Positions 38,001-51,470 of a stretch of 64,000 nt of DNA are shown here, piece after piece. How positions within the stretch are numbered: position 1 is the first letter of the stretch; every line of letters begins with the position of its first letter. The notes beneath the pieces were generated by a model. That model ran no database searches. It was not told the origin of the DNA and saw only the letters and a program-made list of their open reading frames with translations. The DNA comes from Amblyornis subalaris. Its lineage: Eukaryota; Chordata; Aves; Passeriformes; Ptilonorhynchidae. Both the position numbers and the translations under genes were made by a program. The stretch spans positions 2,252,887 through 2,316,886 of the forward strand of contig JACAXG010000104.1 of assembly GCA_018881555.1 (NCBI GenBank). Reading direction: 5' to 3'.

Positions 38001-41000
38001 CCAAAGGAGGGATTGTCTCTGAACAGGATCAAGCCACTGTTTCTGCTTTCAGTAAAATGAAATATTTTTTTTTGTTCTGTTGCATTGTCTAATCTTTTCT
38101 GCTTGTAAGTGCTGTGAACTCTGCACACCTACTACAATAGGAGACTTGTTGTTATCACAGTAGTTCTTTTAATAATAAAAATACTAATTTCTTAAACTAT
38201 CAGTCAATAAAGATAATGGCAATTCTGTTTCTGTTATACTTTTAATCCGTTATAAATTGACCTTGTTGATCAGATTAACTTTTGATCTTATGTTACTGAT
38301 TTATTGCAGTTTTCTGTCTTCCCTTTGCAAAATGAATTATCTGGTATTTTGTAAACCCAACTAATGCCATTGCTCAGGAGTAAATTTATACCATTAGGCT
38401 AAACATAAGGATTCATCTGAATAATTGATTTGGGAAAAAGCATTCTGTTTATGTAAGAGTTACATTTTCTGTGAATTAAGCCTGCAAGTGTGTTACTGTA
38501 GCCTTATTTTAAGCTATTTGAGTTTTTAACTGGAAGTAGAACACTGGAAGGTGTTTTGGAAATATTTCTAGGCTGCTGGTCCCAGTGATCCCATAATCTC
38601 TGTTTTGCTGTAGGAAGCTTTGAGTCACTTTTGAGCAACTGAGAAAGATGAAAACTACGAGAAAAAATGGCTCTTAGCCCAAAAGAGGCAGCACTGTTAT
38701 TTTATGCTTAATGCAACTAGGAAAATGCGTGAAATACTGCTGATTTTTTAAAGTAGTTTTTTTAACTTAATTTTTAAAATGAGGAGCTTCCATTTTACTC
38801 CATCTATGTGAGATGGAGCAAATGGCCACTGTAAGCTTTCATTCAGGCTCACCTACGTGCATTGCAGCATTCTTTCATGAGAAAGGTCATTCTCACCTTT
38901 AAGACCAGCAGAAATATTTCTATAAAAACATTTTCATACCTAGGTATTTTTCTACAAAGGGATACTTTCTCTGAAGTTTCTAAATCCCTGTCCCTTCTCT
39001 CAATTTCTTCAAAACTTGTATTAATGTTGATTTCTCTAGTAGAAGNAGTGTGCAGGATATCAACCAAGATAGCAGTAGTGGGTTTTACAGATTCATAATA
39101 TAAATTTATTCTCCAGAGACTAATGGTTTAGACCCTGTAGTAGAATATGTAGTCAGTGGAAGAGAGAACACTGAAGAGTAAGGCAAATGTAGTAAAACAA
39201 AAGCCAGAAAGCTGTCCTGCTTGAGTAGAGTTCTTAGCTGGTTGTGTGTCCAGCCCTTGTCATGTGTGGCTACAGTGGGCACTGCAGTGGTGCTGGGTCT
39301 AGAAGTGGCTTTATGCATTTGTGCGGAGAAGTCCTGCTCTTACACATGAGGACAGGCTTCAGTTCAGAAGCCAGTGACAGATGCTGACTTTGGCACGACT
39401 GACAGGATGAAGGATACCTGTGTCACTGAAACACAAATCAGGAGTGACATCTAAATGCAACACATTTGGTTTTTTGCATTGTGGGTTTTTTTTAAATTAT
39501 TTTGTGTAAAATTATACAAAAGACACATGGCAGGAGCCTTGTCTTTAAACTCACACACACATTTGGGTTCTTCCCTGTTCGAAATGCCAGTGAGCTGCTG
39601 TGGTGCCTCTGCAACATGGGCTTTTATACAGATTGGAGAGGTTGTCTTCCTTGTCTTCTGGATGAACACCAGTATCATCTGCCACATGTACTTGAAAGGT
39701 CTGTGTTCCAGCCCTCAGATGGTAAAAACTGTTACTGAGTCAGAATACTGAAAGTATAACTAGGTGATGGAGGTTTGGGGAGTGAAAGCGTGAAGTGCGG
39801 GAAAGGGTGAAGTGCTCATCATTCAAGGTCATGCAGAAAGAATGGTACTAAACAAGGCATATACACTAGGAAGGGGAGAGAAGGACTGTAGCAGTAAGAA
39901 ATAGAATGTCTCGTAGGTTTCTTCAGGACAAATACTCAGGCACTGAGTTCAGTGTTTGTTTATGCTTCTTAATGTGAAGGGACCAAGCAATGACCTTGGA
40001 CTGAACTGCTGCATGTCCATGCTCCTTAATTGTTGCTGCACTCCTTGCTGTGCTTTGGACTGCCTTCACCAGCTTTCGTCCAGACAAATCTGCTGTAGGG
40101 AAAGGGGATCTTAGCAGCATAGGTGCAACTTGAAGCCAGGGTTTCATCTCTCTCCTCTGTTGCACTGGATAAACATCCTCAGAGCAGAAGGTTGCGGTAA
40201 CTAGTTAGAAGAGAGAGGGAGGTCTCCAGCAAGAGTTTTGGTCATGTGCAAAGCGAGCAAAGATTAAATCTGAAAGATCTTATGAAGGGGTGGCAAGAGA
40301 ATTTTGTGTGATTTGAGGTAAAGATGATGCCCACACTAGAGCTCTGACTAACTAGCAGGGTGTATTTTAGCATCCTTTAGCACAAAGGGTGGAGGGGAGA
40401 TAGAAAGACTCACTTTTGGCTATGATGATTTGCAGAAGATGACTGGGCACTGCTGGCATGTCAGAATTGGTCAATAACAAAATGTATTTTGCATTTACTG
40501 TGTATGCACTGTAAAAGTGATGCTGAATTTTTGTCAGTGGGGTGTGGATGCTCACATTTTCAAATACAATGGAATTAATTAAGAGAAATGTAGTTGGTAT
40601 TCATTTTTGCCTCTATTTTCGTAGCATATTGAAGCATAATATCTTGGCCCAAGTCAAAATGAAGTTAATGTGATGGTAAAGAGTTGTAATAGTAGATGCT
40701 GTGAATGCTAGCAACATGATTGAACATTTTTTTGTGTGGTTTTTTTGTAGTTGTTCAGTATAGTTTTATTGATACTTGTCCTACAATTTATATTGCTTAA
40801 TAGATTTCGTTTTTATAGCGCTTAAAACATGTAGGTGTTGATTTATAACACACTTCTGTGATACCGTTTTTAATGATAGTGTTGCAGATATTTGCTTAGT
40901 ATTTAAAATGCTGAATACGATAAAGCTCCAAGGCAACATTTCTGTGTCAGACCACAGCCAATCCATATCCTTCAATTAGTAAAACATGTAGAGATAAGAT

Positions 41001-41221
41001 AATGATGGGAATTATGCACCGAAATTTAGTTAAATGATTACTCTGGTAATCATGGATTCTCTCTCAGTTTAAAGACCTTAGCTATACAGCTCTGACTTAA
41101 GTTTAGACTTCTTGTCTAAAGAATTACTTGCACAAGCTGGCTTACTTTGGTTGAAGTTGGAATGGTGTGACTGGCTGTGCCTAAAACTAACTTTTCATGT
41201 GGTGTTTTTGGTGTGTTTCAG
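29041..41221 (+). other. RASA3: RASA3 intron 4 (12,181 bp, phase 0)
   Basis: This intron runs from donor GTGAGA at 29041 to acceptor TTTCAG ending at 41221. One probable MIR/CORE-SINE relic is seen at 31135-31265, and 11-nt poly-A runs lie at 31232-31242 and near 33790. An AT-rich, repeat-free stretch at about 38150-38530 has the look of a conserved non-coding element, which cannot be shown from one sequence. Overlapping open frames on both strands at 35564-35933 and 36654-37092 lack family signatures and are regarded as chance. Confidence 0.9.
31135..31265 (-). mobile_element. Probable MIR/CORE-SINE relic, antisense
   Basis: The plus strand shows the characteristic antisense MIR core in order: GAGAGTAAGTGTCAGAAAGA, GTGACTTGCTTGAGGTTATA (from TGACTTGCCCAAGGTCACA), CAGTCAGAGTGAGG, then after an 11-nt poly-A insertion ACCAGGTTTCTAACTCT (from ACCCAGGTCTNNNTGACTC). 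It is heavily diverged, as expected for an element inherited from the amniote ancestor. It was identified by eye against the remembered MIR consensus, so the exact subfamily is not assigned. Confidence 0.6.
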
Positions 41222-41298
41222 GGGAAGGTCCACCTCGAGCTGAGACTGAGTGAAGTCATAACAGACACTGGTGTCATCTGCCATAAGCTTGCAACACG
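41222..41298 (+). CDS. RASA3: RASA3 exon 5: C2A-C2B linker and start of C2B
   Basis: This 77-nt internal exon has acceptor TTTCAG before 41222 and donor GTAGGA at 41299. It starts on a codon boundary with [17 protein letters not shown], continues VICHKLATR, and ends with CG, the first two bases of an Arg codon to be finished by exon 6. GKVHLEL forms the connection from C2A, and CHKLATR enters the first strand of C2B. The match to RASA3 is near exact. No exon 6 (expected to begin with a VECQGLP-like sequence) was found in the remaining 22.7 kb. Confidence 0.96.
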
Positions 41299-41520
41299 GT
41301 AGGACTTGAAATGTGGCTGTGGAATCATGAGAAACACACTGATTGCAAATAGTGCACAGTGCACCATTTAAAAATATTTGAAGGAATCGAAACATTGATT
41401 TGGATATTGAATGTTCTTAATCAGAAATACACTTATGAATTTATAGGACGTGAGATTTTTTTCATTTTCTGTTCTCCTTCTCTCCACATAATCGACATAA
41501 TTTTCTTCCTAATAGTCTTA

Positions 41521-41549
41521 AGTGTTAATAAGTGTTAATAATAATAATT
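41521..41549. repeat. Short tandem repeat, AGTGTTAATA x2 then (AAT)n
   Basis: Two exact copies of AGTGTTAATA (41521-41540) run straight into ATAATAATT. This is a minor slippage-type repeat. Confidence 0.85.
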
Positions 41550-44500
41550 ATCCAATTTAGTCATGGCATAAATACTAAAAAGACATCAAAGGGTAATGTT
41601 AATGTCCTTCTAATTTGCATTAAGGACCCTACCTGCTAGGTAAATTTGGAGCACAACTTGTGTGATGACAGTGTTACAGAGCTGACTTAAAACAAAGATT
41701 TGCCATCAGTTACTGAGGCAGCCTCAGAATCAGCCGTCCAGTCACATTCAAGTTGAAACATAGATACCACAGGATTCAGGTGGGAGTAAAGATTTCTCTG
41801 TCCTCTGAGGAGGAGTCTGGAAGACCGCTGCTCTCTGGCCACACCAAAGCCTTTCAGGTGGCTACCTCAGAAGCAATGGCAGAGCTAGTTGGCTTCTGTG
41901 AGGAGTCTGCTTTGTGTTCTCTGGCAGAAGAGCTGTCAAAATCAGAGTGGTGGCATCATACACTTACAGCTGTTTGGCAGTCGTATGAATATGGCAAATG
42001 CTCTGCTAGGAAAGTTCTGACCAGCCCGGTTTTCAGATCAGTATTTGACATCATTTTGTTACTGCCTTTGCTAGGACTTTGTCCTGGTAGCCTTTACATC
42101 TAGGACCTGTTAACAAATGCAGGTGAGCCATGTGGTGACCTCCCTCATTCTAGGCCCACTCTTGATATAAGCTCCTACCAGAGCTCTAGAGTGGGTACAT
42201 TTGATCTCTTTCTCTCTGCAGTTTGCTGCAATGAGGCAGAGTGAATACCAGGGATAGTCTGGTGCAAGTCGCTGTGTAGGCTCTGAGCTCCAGTGAACTT
42301 TGAGAACAAAAATTGCCGTTTCAGTATACCTGTACACCACCTGGAGGGCCCAGCCTTCCTCTAGCTGCTACCTGAGGACTCTCATTATGTTGTTTTCTGC
42401 TGCGAAATTTGAATATGACCAAGTGATGATGGTCACACACATTCTGAGAAACCAGAGCTCAAACCTCTATCTACCAAGTCCTAGGCTGGTGTCTTTTGTT
42501 TAAGTGTTGTTTCTATTGCTGTTGGTCCTAAGGCTTTGTGGGAGAGGGGGAAATAGAAGGTGGGAAAAGACAATTTCTTGCCTTTCTAACCCAGTGTGTC
42601 TCTGCTATGAGAGAGGGTGTATGTGTGTGGGACATACAGGACAGTGGGCTTATCACTGAGCTTGGACTCTCCTTGAAGCAAGCCTGGAGGATGCTGTGCT
42701 TAGAGAGGGAAAGGGAGCCCAGTAGTCCCGAGTACCATGTTAAAGTTTTTTGCTTTGGCCTTTCTGAAAGTGTGTATTGCACTCCTTAGACATGTGATAC
42801 AGCCACAGAGGCCTCTGTCCATATCCTTTGAACCCTAATTGTGGGTTAAGACCCTGTGATGTCNGTGACACTGCAAATACAGATTAACTGAAACATCCTT
42901 CCATTCTCACTGTGGTCTGTTTTGAATAGTTAGGTGATACACTGAAGGACCTTCAGAAGTGTTCCCTCTCTTTGTTTTGTGCTTAGAGAGTATGCCATAT
43001 CACAGCCAGCTTCTTTTAAAGGTTTTGTCTTCAGTTAAGTAGGACCTGGTAACATTACAGTATCAATGGATTTTTTGGTGAACTTCCTGAAATGCTATAA
43101 ATAGGTGTCTGAAAAGGTCCTTCTTAATACGTAATACGTGCAGTTTCTTGCTTCATAAGCAATAAGGCAGTGACTACTGTAGCAGTGTGATTTTTCTACA
43201 TTCTGTTCATTCATTTGGCCAGGCAGGTTTTAAATACTCAAATTTTTGCTTATATATTCTTGATTTGAAGACTGTTTCGTTAACCTTATACAATGCAGAA
43301 AAAAACCTTAGATTGGTTTGCAGAGCATTCTGTAACCATGATTTGCTAGGTATTGTTCAGTGCATTAGCTGCAATGTGTAGAAAAATCATGAAGTTTCAA
43401 CCACTGAATCATAATGAGCCCAGGTCTCTTAGAAACAAAATTTGAGAATCAGAGCTCAAGCAAGCTTTTATTTGCTGAAACTATCTTTTCCCTTTGTAGC
43501 CTTCTCTTCTGTATCTGACCTGGACACTCTGGCTTTGTCTAGTTTCCACATTTTTTTGTTATTTGAGTGGTGAGAGTAGCGTTTAGCAGTTCAAAGAAGA
43601 GAATTGGGGAAAAAAGAATATTTCTGGAGTATGTAGTTCCAGTGGTGCGGATTTTCATGACAATGTGTCATAGGTGTGAGAAAGTAGAAGGGAATGATGA
43701 AGGGGAATAATTATATTTGGGGAAAAAAAAAGCACTTCAGAATGCAGTCCAACATTTTCTTCATGCCATGCTGCTTTAGGAAGGTGTACAGCAAACTGCA
43801 GCTCTTAACATTTTTCCACATGATCTGAAATATCTTTCAGGTTTGTTCATAGATAGTTTGGTTCTATTGCTTTGGCATGTAAGAAAAGAGTGTGGTAATT
43901 AAGCAATGCTCAGCTAAGTGTATGTGTATCTGGAATTTGCCAGTGGGGAGAACAGCAAAGGCAGGGAAGGCAGAACCTTTGTTATAGATAGGTCATGAGT
44001 GAAAAGCAGAGACTAGATGTTTTAGGGAATGCAGTTTCCAATCGAGTATTGTGAAAATGACTGATTTTCTTGTGAGCAGTTCATGAATTTGTTACAGTGA
44101 GCAAGTAAGACAAGGCTGTAAAACCATGAGCAAGAATCTAGATCACTTCTTAAAAACTGACTGTTGTGATGAATCTAGCGCTTGTCAACTTCCTTGACTT
44201 CCTTTTTAAAAATATATAATTTTTTTTAAATGAAGCATTTAGGTACAAAGATAATCAGTATCCTGCAAATGACCTCATAGATATAGCTGGTTAAACAGTT
44301 CAGGTTTGCAAGGAGAACAAAAGTTGCATCCAGTGGACAGCTGTTTAAAAATACCTCAGAGGCACTTTTTTAAGCCCCAGAATAGTGCTTGTTTTCAAAG
44401 ATCACTATGCAGGCTGAATGAAGACACGGCCTAACTAGGAAACTTTCTTACCTCCCCAGAAAATATGAGCTTACCCATAGGTCTTCATCAGTGTGCCCTC

Positions 44501-47500
44501 TGAGCCTGTTCACATTGCTGCCACCTCTGCATTCCAGAAAGCCTGGAAAGCAGCTGGGGCCTTACTGAGCCAGCCTGAAGTCCCGTGGAGCATGCTGTGA
44601 ACAGTCAGCTGGATGAATGGATGGAAAAATTCATCTGAATGGAAGGGCAAATTAAAATATTTAAGTGAGCTGAGCTCTTGAACATTAAGTAGTAGATTAT
44701 TTAAAAATGCAAAAGGCAAGTGTGCTTCCTTAGCCCCTGCAGAGGAAGCAAAAAATTCAGTGCAAAAACTCTTACCTAATAGCTTCTCCTTAGGAAGCAT
44801 TCAATACTTTAATTTAGTCTTAAACCACTAAGCTGTTGTGCTTCATCAGAGGCCCTAGTCTCAGCCAGCTGCTACAGCACAATCGCCTGGACTGATTCCC
44901 TGCGAAAGAGATTACAAGGAGAAGCATCAGTGGATTTAAAAGTTACATTGACGGTACAGATGAAGGTACCACACTCAAACTGTTTGTGTCCCCCAGCGAC
45001 TTCTGCTGTCGTCCTCTGTAAGAACCACAACTCTCACTTTGGACTCTTCTTCTGGCAACAGTTTGCTACTTGTGGGCTCCCTCTGTGGGAAGTGGTACAA
45101 AACCTGATAGTCTAGTGACTGGCCCCCGTAAGTCTCTCATATCGCAGTTACAGGACTTGGGATGCAGGCTCTTGATGTGTATCTTAACATCATACAGAGA
45201 GAGCAGACCTACAGCCTGCTGAGCACAGACCTTTGCCCAAGCGTGTCAGATAAGAAACGACATGCATGGACTTTGTGGCCTGGTACCTTCCTTTAGCTGC
45301 ATTAGTACTAAATACTGTTGCGCCATGTGGTGAGTCCCCTTGAGTGCTAGGAAAAGTAAGACTTACTCAGTAGGTTCTGGCTTCTCCCCTAGCTGTCCTT
45401 CACTCGCAAAAGATCTCGTATTGTGTTCCTCCACACCTTTTACAGCCACAGTCTTCCTGGTCCTCTGCACAGTCAGCTCCTGCTTGTCGTGACTATCAAC
45501 ATCTGGCCTCACCTTCCATTAGCTGTGAAGTGAAAGCTGTCTCCTCTTTGTCACCTGCCAGAAATCTATCTGTAATTTTATGAACATTTTTAAGATATTA
45601 AGGCCATGGAAAGAAGTGGTCAAAACTTTCTCATGCTTCCTGCTGCTTGTGTCCATACACACCCCTCTGTGCTGACACACAGCTCCTGGCAGCTGCTTGA
45701 GCAATGTTGTATTTTATTTTTTTCCCTTCATGCTTTTTAAGTTGAAACAGGCCTTAATCCTGTGTATCCTAGAAACCGCACTTTTCTTTTTCTGTAATGC
45801 AGAGGAAAGAAAATGAGCAGCAGGGACCAGGGAAAGATGCTCTTTCTGCAGCCATGCCAGGTTGAAGTGTTTGAACTTCATGAACAGTATGTGTGTGTAC
45901 CCATATTACATGAATACATCTGAAAATCAACGATATGTGCGTCTCCCTAAATTTTCTTATAAGCCACCACTTCCCATATACAGAAACTTTTCCTGCTTTA
46001 GAACCGAAGTACTCGGAAAGGATCCCTAGACTTTTTGTAAACCTTTCCCTGCCATTGCTAGAGCAGTTTCTGGGCAATATATTTGTGTTTAGTGCAGAAA
46101 GGTGTTTCCTCAGAGGCTTTAAGGCCTCGGGGCTACCCAGACAACTTTGTCTCATCTGTCAGAGCAATATAGGCAAGGAACAGCAGATACATGCATTTGT
46201 ATTTATTTAATAAAGTGGAGGGCTCCTGCAGATGGCTTTGTAGCAATCTGTAGGCTTTGCTGTGGTTAAGCTACTAGAGGCAACATTTAGAAGCAGTGTT
46301 CTGTATTTAGCAAGATGACATCTTGCAGCATGCCTGAAGGAACAGGCCACTGAACTCCTGTTGAAAGTCAGTGAGCTGAGAGCCTGGCTCCCTGATCATC
46401 CTTTGAGAATTCCAGCATGTGTATGTAATTAGTCACATTTAAATGTCTGTATTTATTCAGTGTCCCCAGCTGCTCCTTCAAGTGTTGTCTTATGTCTTGT
46501 ATCTTAGTTTTAAAAAAGCTTGGAAACATCTGCTTTGGCGAGCTCACTCCTCCTCCCCCCTGCTTCTTTTATTCTCCCACCCAGTAAATCTATATAGCTA
46601 AATAACTACGCATGTGGTTCAGTAGCCACTGCTGTCTTTTGTATGTAGTAACACAGTTTTCCAGTAAACAATTCTTAAGTTTACAAATACATTATCAATG
46701 CTGAAATTGTATTTGGTAAATGAAGCTTTCGTATTTCTTCTATGGAAGATATGGCTGCTCTGCATTAATTTACGAATTAAATGCTGTGCAGCTCTCTTGA
46801 GGGCTCTACAAAATGTATTCCAACCATGTGGAACAAAGTTGAATGGGCAGTTTACAAGGGCAAACCGGAAAGGAAACAGAAAGTAGGTATGACATCCCTA
46901 AGATAAACACTTCAGGAGTTATTAAAAGAACAGTGACGGAGCTGTGGGCTTTAAAAGCTGTCTGAAGAGGAGGAGAGAGGTAAGGAAGAAGATTTCATTT
47001 GTCAGGTGTGGTTACAGTAGTAGGTCTCTGCCTAGGGGTGTGAGTCCTGGGACTTGGTGGTGGTTTCCCAGCCTTCCCTGCCATGTGAATAGAGCACAGA
47101 GCATGCAGTGAGCAGCATCTGACCTTCCTCTCTGATTGCTCACATTATAGATCTGAATTTCCTTGTCCGTGAGCATTGCTGCTCACTGTTTGACAACCAC
47201 TGCCCTAAATCAGACTGACTTTATGTAACTGTTTAAAAATCTCTTACACAATACAATATTTCTAAGCTGAAGGTAGGTGATGCCTCATTTTGAAAATTTC
47301 AGAAGCTCAGCCTCTCTGTTTTGTTGGTCACAACTCATGAAGGGCAAAGTTACGTACATCAGGTCTGGTGGAAGGGCTGAGATAATGGCCATTCCTGCTT
47401 GTGGATCAGCAGTCTGGATCCTTATGTTAAATGTAAGAGGAAAACATGACCCCATCTTGTCTGGTGGAGGTTTGCTGTTCTCACCTGTGATTGTGTTTGG

Positions 47501-50500
47501 AGACACCTTGAAAAACTACAAGAGTGCAGGTAGTCTTTCAATCATGGAACATGCTAAAATGCATTTGTGTAAAATTAAAACATACAGGCATCATCTTTGA
47601 GTAATCTTTGAATTTGCTGGCTTGTTTCCTGCTTTTGTCGTTTATGTTGGAGCTAGTTTACTTTCTAGTAGGTCACTATCTTAATCAAATACCAGGAATA
47701 GGTAAAGAATTTGTCTAAAGGGTTGGATTAAAGAGAAAGTTTGAAAATGCATGGCTGTATTTACCTATTGATGCTGAAGACCAGATTTTGTTGGCTTTCT
47801 GTTGTGGCCTTCTCTGATGCTGTCAAGAGGGGAAAGCAGAGTGCAGGCAGAGTGGCCAGCAAAGTTTGAGGTAATGCTTTTCTGTGCTGTTTTGTTGGGA
47901 GGGTTTTGTTTGGTTTTGGAGGTTTTTTTCTGAGTTCAGTTTTAATGCACAAAACACTGGGACTCAATAGCTTGATGAAATATTTTCAATCTCTTGTAGT
48001 ATTCCAGTTTTCTTCAATAGCTGGTGATACTGCTGGGTGAAGTCTGGTTACTTGTCAGTGGTGTAGAGCAGGGTTTTCTCCTCTCTTTTGTGTGAGGTGT
48101 ACCATATACTGTATTTTCCTTTTCTGGATTGGAGGTGGTGTTCTGTGAAAGTGTCAGCAGGAACCAGGGGTGTTCCTTCATGGAGGCAATGTTTTGTTGC
48201 TTTGTGAGGCAGCAGTGCTCAGTCCCGGACTCTTGATGGTACGTTGGTGCAAGGCTGCAGGCTCCTGTTAGGTGTGGAGGTAGCCTGAGGCCAGAGCTGG
48301 CAGTGGCTGCTCTTCCTGTCATGTTACAGCTCTCGGTGTTCTTCGTCTACATTCGGAATGGGTCCCTGAGCCACCCAGCCCTCTTGGGTTTGCTGCTTCC
48401 AGTTTAGAGAACATACATTTGTGTTGCTTTAGAGAACTTTCTTCTCCACTGCAAAGACATAGAGCCTGCTTTGAACTCACATCAGGGTGTAATGAAGCTT
48501 ATTTTCCTGCCTGAAATATGACCTGAATCAATTAGGGGGAAAAAAGGTATTGCTGACTACAAGAAGGCCATTTTAATGGATGCGTCAATCAGGTCAACTC
48601 ACAGTATTTTGAAAAATTTCAACTTCTATTTGCTCCTTAGAGGGAGTGCTAATGAAGGCATAAAGTGGTTTCACAGCTTCCTTTTGATTAAACTCATACA
48701 TCCATTAAGTGTGTTACAGTCTCCTTTCTCTAGAGAGCAAACCCTGCATCAAGCTGTGCCTTTTCGTCCTGGATTGCATCTTGATCATGCTTTCAATCTT
48801 GTATGGGTTTCATAATAAACTGGTGGGGGGAAGGTGCTCAGAGGTTAAATCACGTAGTGTCTGGTATTTTTATCATGAAGTGCTGCGGTGCTGTGGGTTT
48901 TGGGAGTGCAGAGGGGAAGAGAGAACAGATATGTATCTTTATAAGGCTTTAACATAGTGCATCAATTTTTTTTCTTTTCTCCCAGCTCTCATAGCATTGA
49001 GTTTACACTGCCTCCCCTTTGCTTCTCCATCCCCACCATAACCTCTGTTGACTGTTTTGTAGCCTAAATCAAGTTTCAACTGTTCACTCTCCATTAAACC
49101 TCCCCATACACAGAAATGCTATCTACTACTACTGCTGTGTTTCCCACAAAATGAAGTTTGTTTCATGCTTCTTAGTTTTTGTATTCAGTGTTTCTTCAGT
49201 GGTTCTCCTCTGTTCATGAAATTTTGTTTATGCAAGTCACATACAAGTGTCATTTTATCTGTAATGCCAATCAACAGCAACTTGGATTAGACCCTCCTCT
49301 AGCAGAATGTGTTTTAAAGTGCTCACCATTTTGAGATTGAATAGTCATCACTCGACTCTCTGGAGTACGTATAAAACTGAGTTTGTAATTAAAGACTCAA
49401 ATGTAACTCTCATTCTGTTTCAGCAGTAAATGCTACTGTGTAAATAATGTGACAGTACTTCCTGTTTTACACAGAGTAGACATAGACTGGGATTATAAAT
49501 GGAGGCAAATTATTCAAGCATAAATCCTTTTGGTAAATGATTTCACTTCTAAATGTGCTTGAGGTCACAGCGTTAGGATGCTTTTGGGGGGCACTAGAGA
49601 GCATTCCTGTAGTATCCTTGTTTGTAAAAGATGCATAGATTTGGAGAAGTGTGATTTGTTAGCACCTTCAATGTGCTGTCAGTGCCCCAAAGGTCTGCAG
49701 TTTTTACTTCACTGATGTCCTTTAATGATGATCAGCTGGAGCAGTTCAATTACATTTGAGGTAGGGCCCTAGGAAAAATTAGCTAGCTGTCTTGCAACAT
49801 GACCTATATCAAAAGGTTCTTTGGAGTACATGTATTTAGCATAATACAAGGGTAAATTTGTATGCTGTTTCATTCTGAATGACTCCTGGGATTTCTACAG
49901 CTTCTGTGGCAGGNACTATCCAAAACCAGGGCTGGAGAAGTTTCTAAAGGAGCAATGTGATGGCACACAAATTACAAACCACACTTGTCTCTGCGAATTT
50001 TTCATCTGTTGCTCTAAGAGCAACATTTGCCAACATGATATTTAGGTAGCAGAACGGAACTAGGGACGGACATCAAGGTAGGATAGAAATAGGGGAAGCT
50101 GGAGGGTAAAGAGGAAGTGCAGGGCCCAAAGTGTTGAGGTTGGGTGATTTTTATTTTTTTTTTTGTTTTGGTTGGGTTTGGATTTTTGTTTTTCAAACAT
50201 AAGGAAAGTAGAGGCATGGTACACAATACCTAGGAAACATTTGTCATTAATTCCGTTGTTCACAGAAGGACTTGTTGAGAGGAAGTTGTTGCAAGAAGTC
50301 TTACAGTGGATGTGGCAATAATGAGAAAATATCTCTTGCCCTACTCCATCCAGATAAGCTAGGAATCATGTTCATGCTTCTGAGTACATTATTGTACTGA
50401 GAATGCAACTAGTTATGTGCTGTGACCAAATTCTTTACAGAGTCCACCATGCTAAAATCATCTGGTATCTACTCTATGCCCCCCTACTTGTCTTTCTTGG

Positions 50501-51470
50501 TGTAAACCTATGACTTGGATGCCATTTTCTGGAAATTTCAGTAAGAATTGATGGTGAAAAAATTCATCCGTGTTGCTAATTATGTATTTGTAACATACAA
50601 AACACTTGTGAGTCAGATTAAAAATCTTTTAATAGACATTTTTAGTTTTATAGCACTTTGAGACCAGTCTTTTCGCTGTCCCACTCTTTTGCTTTCCACT
50701 GCACAAGGTAGATTGCTAGTTTCTCTAATCATTTTGTCCTTACAAATACTAAGAGAAAAGGGAAATATTCTGAAAGAAACTGCAATAAGCACAGAAATTG
50801 TCAAGGAGGCTGTGCTTTTGGAGGCAGTAGTGTCTGCAATTAATTTTAATTCATTTTACAGTTGACTTGCTTCCAAGCTGATGGTTTTGTAATAATTTCA
50901 TTCAAGCTTTAAACAGAGGCAAGAATTCAGCTAGACTGTATACAGCTGCAGATGTACTCTAGTACCATACTGCGTATGGTTTTACCCTTTCAGTTGTTTG
51001 ACAGTCACTGCTGTATTGTCCAGTTTTCTGCCCCACCAGCCTGAACATCATGTTTGTAAAAGGTGGCACAGTGTGACAGCAGACTCTTGCTATTTATGTG
51101 CTGTTCAGCAAAAGCTACTGAGAATTGCTGTGTGTAGCACTTTCCTTCCTAGGGACATCCAGTGGTGCTTTCTTCTCTGCATAGCGATTGAATTTAATAA
51201 AATTAGTAGAACTGGAGTATCTTTTGGAATATCTACCACTTTTTCAAATTTTGTGGAAAATGCCAAGTGATTAAAAAAAATTGTTAGCAGAAGATTGATA
51301 GACAAATATAGACAGAAAGCGTTTTCTCTTAGGCCTTTATCTTTAGGAGACTGGGCTAAAAAGGATGCTGGTAAACTCAGAAGTGTTCATGGAAGAGCTA
51401 CAGGAAGAATTGAAGACCTGGTAAAAATATGTCTTTGAGTGAGTGAGTGTTTGATTTATGCAAGAAAAAC

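Noticed and set aside
5406..41298. Assignment of the exons to the paralogue RASA2
   Set aside because: The [24 protein letters not shown] and [14 protein letters not shown] segments agree with RASA3. RASA2 is clearly different at these places from what is known of the family.
44993..45020. Possible 21-nt microexon between CCCCCAG and GTAAG
   Set aside because: No match to RASA3 protein. AG...GT pairs of this kind are common by chance.
45769..46155. 128-codon minus-strand open frame
   Set aside because: No domain, signal or neighbour supports it. Treated as chance.
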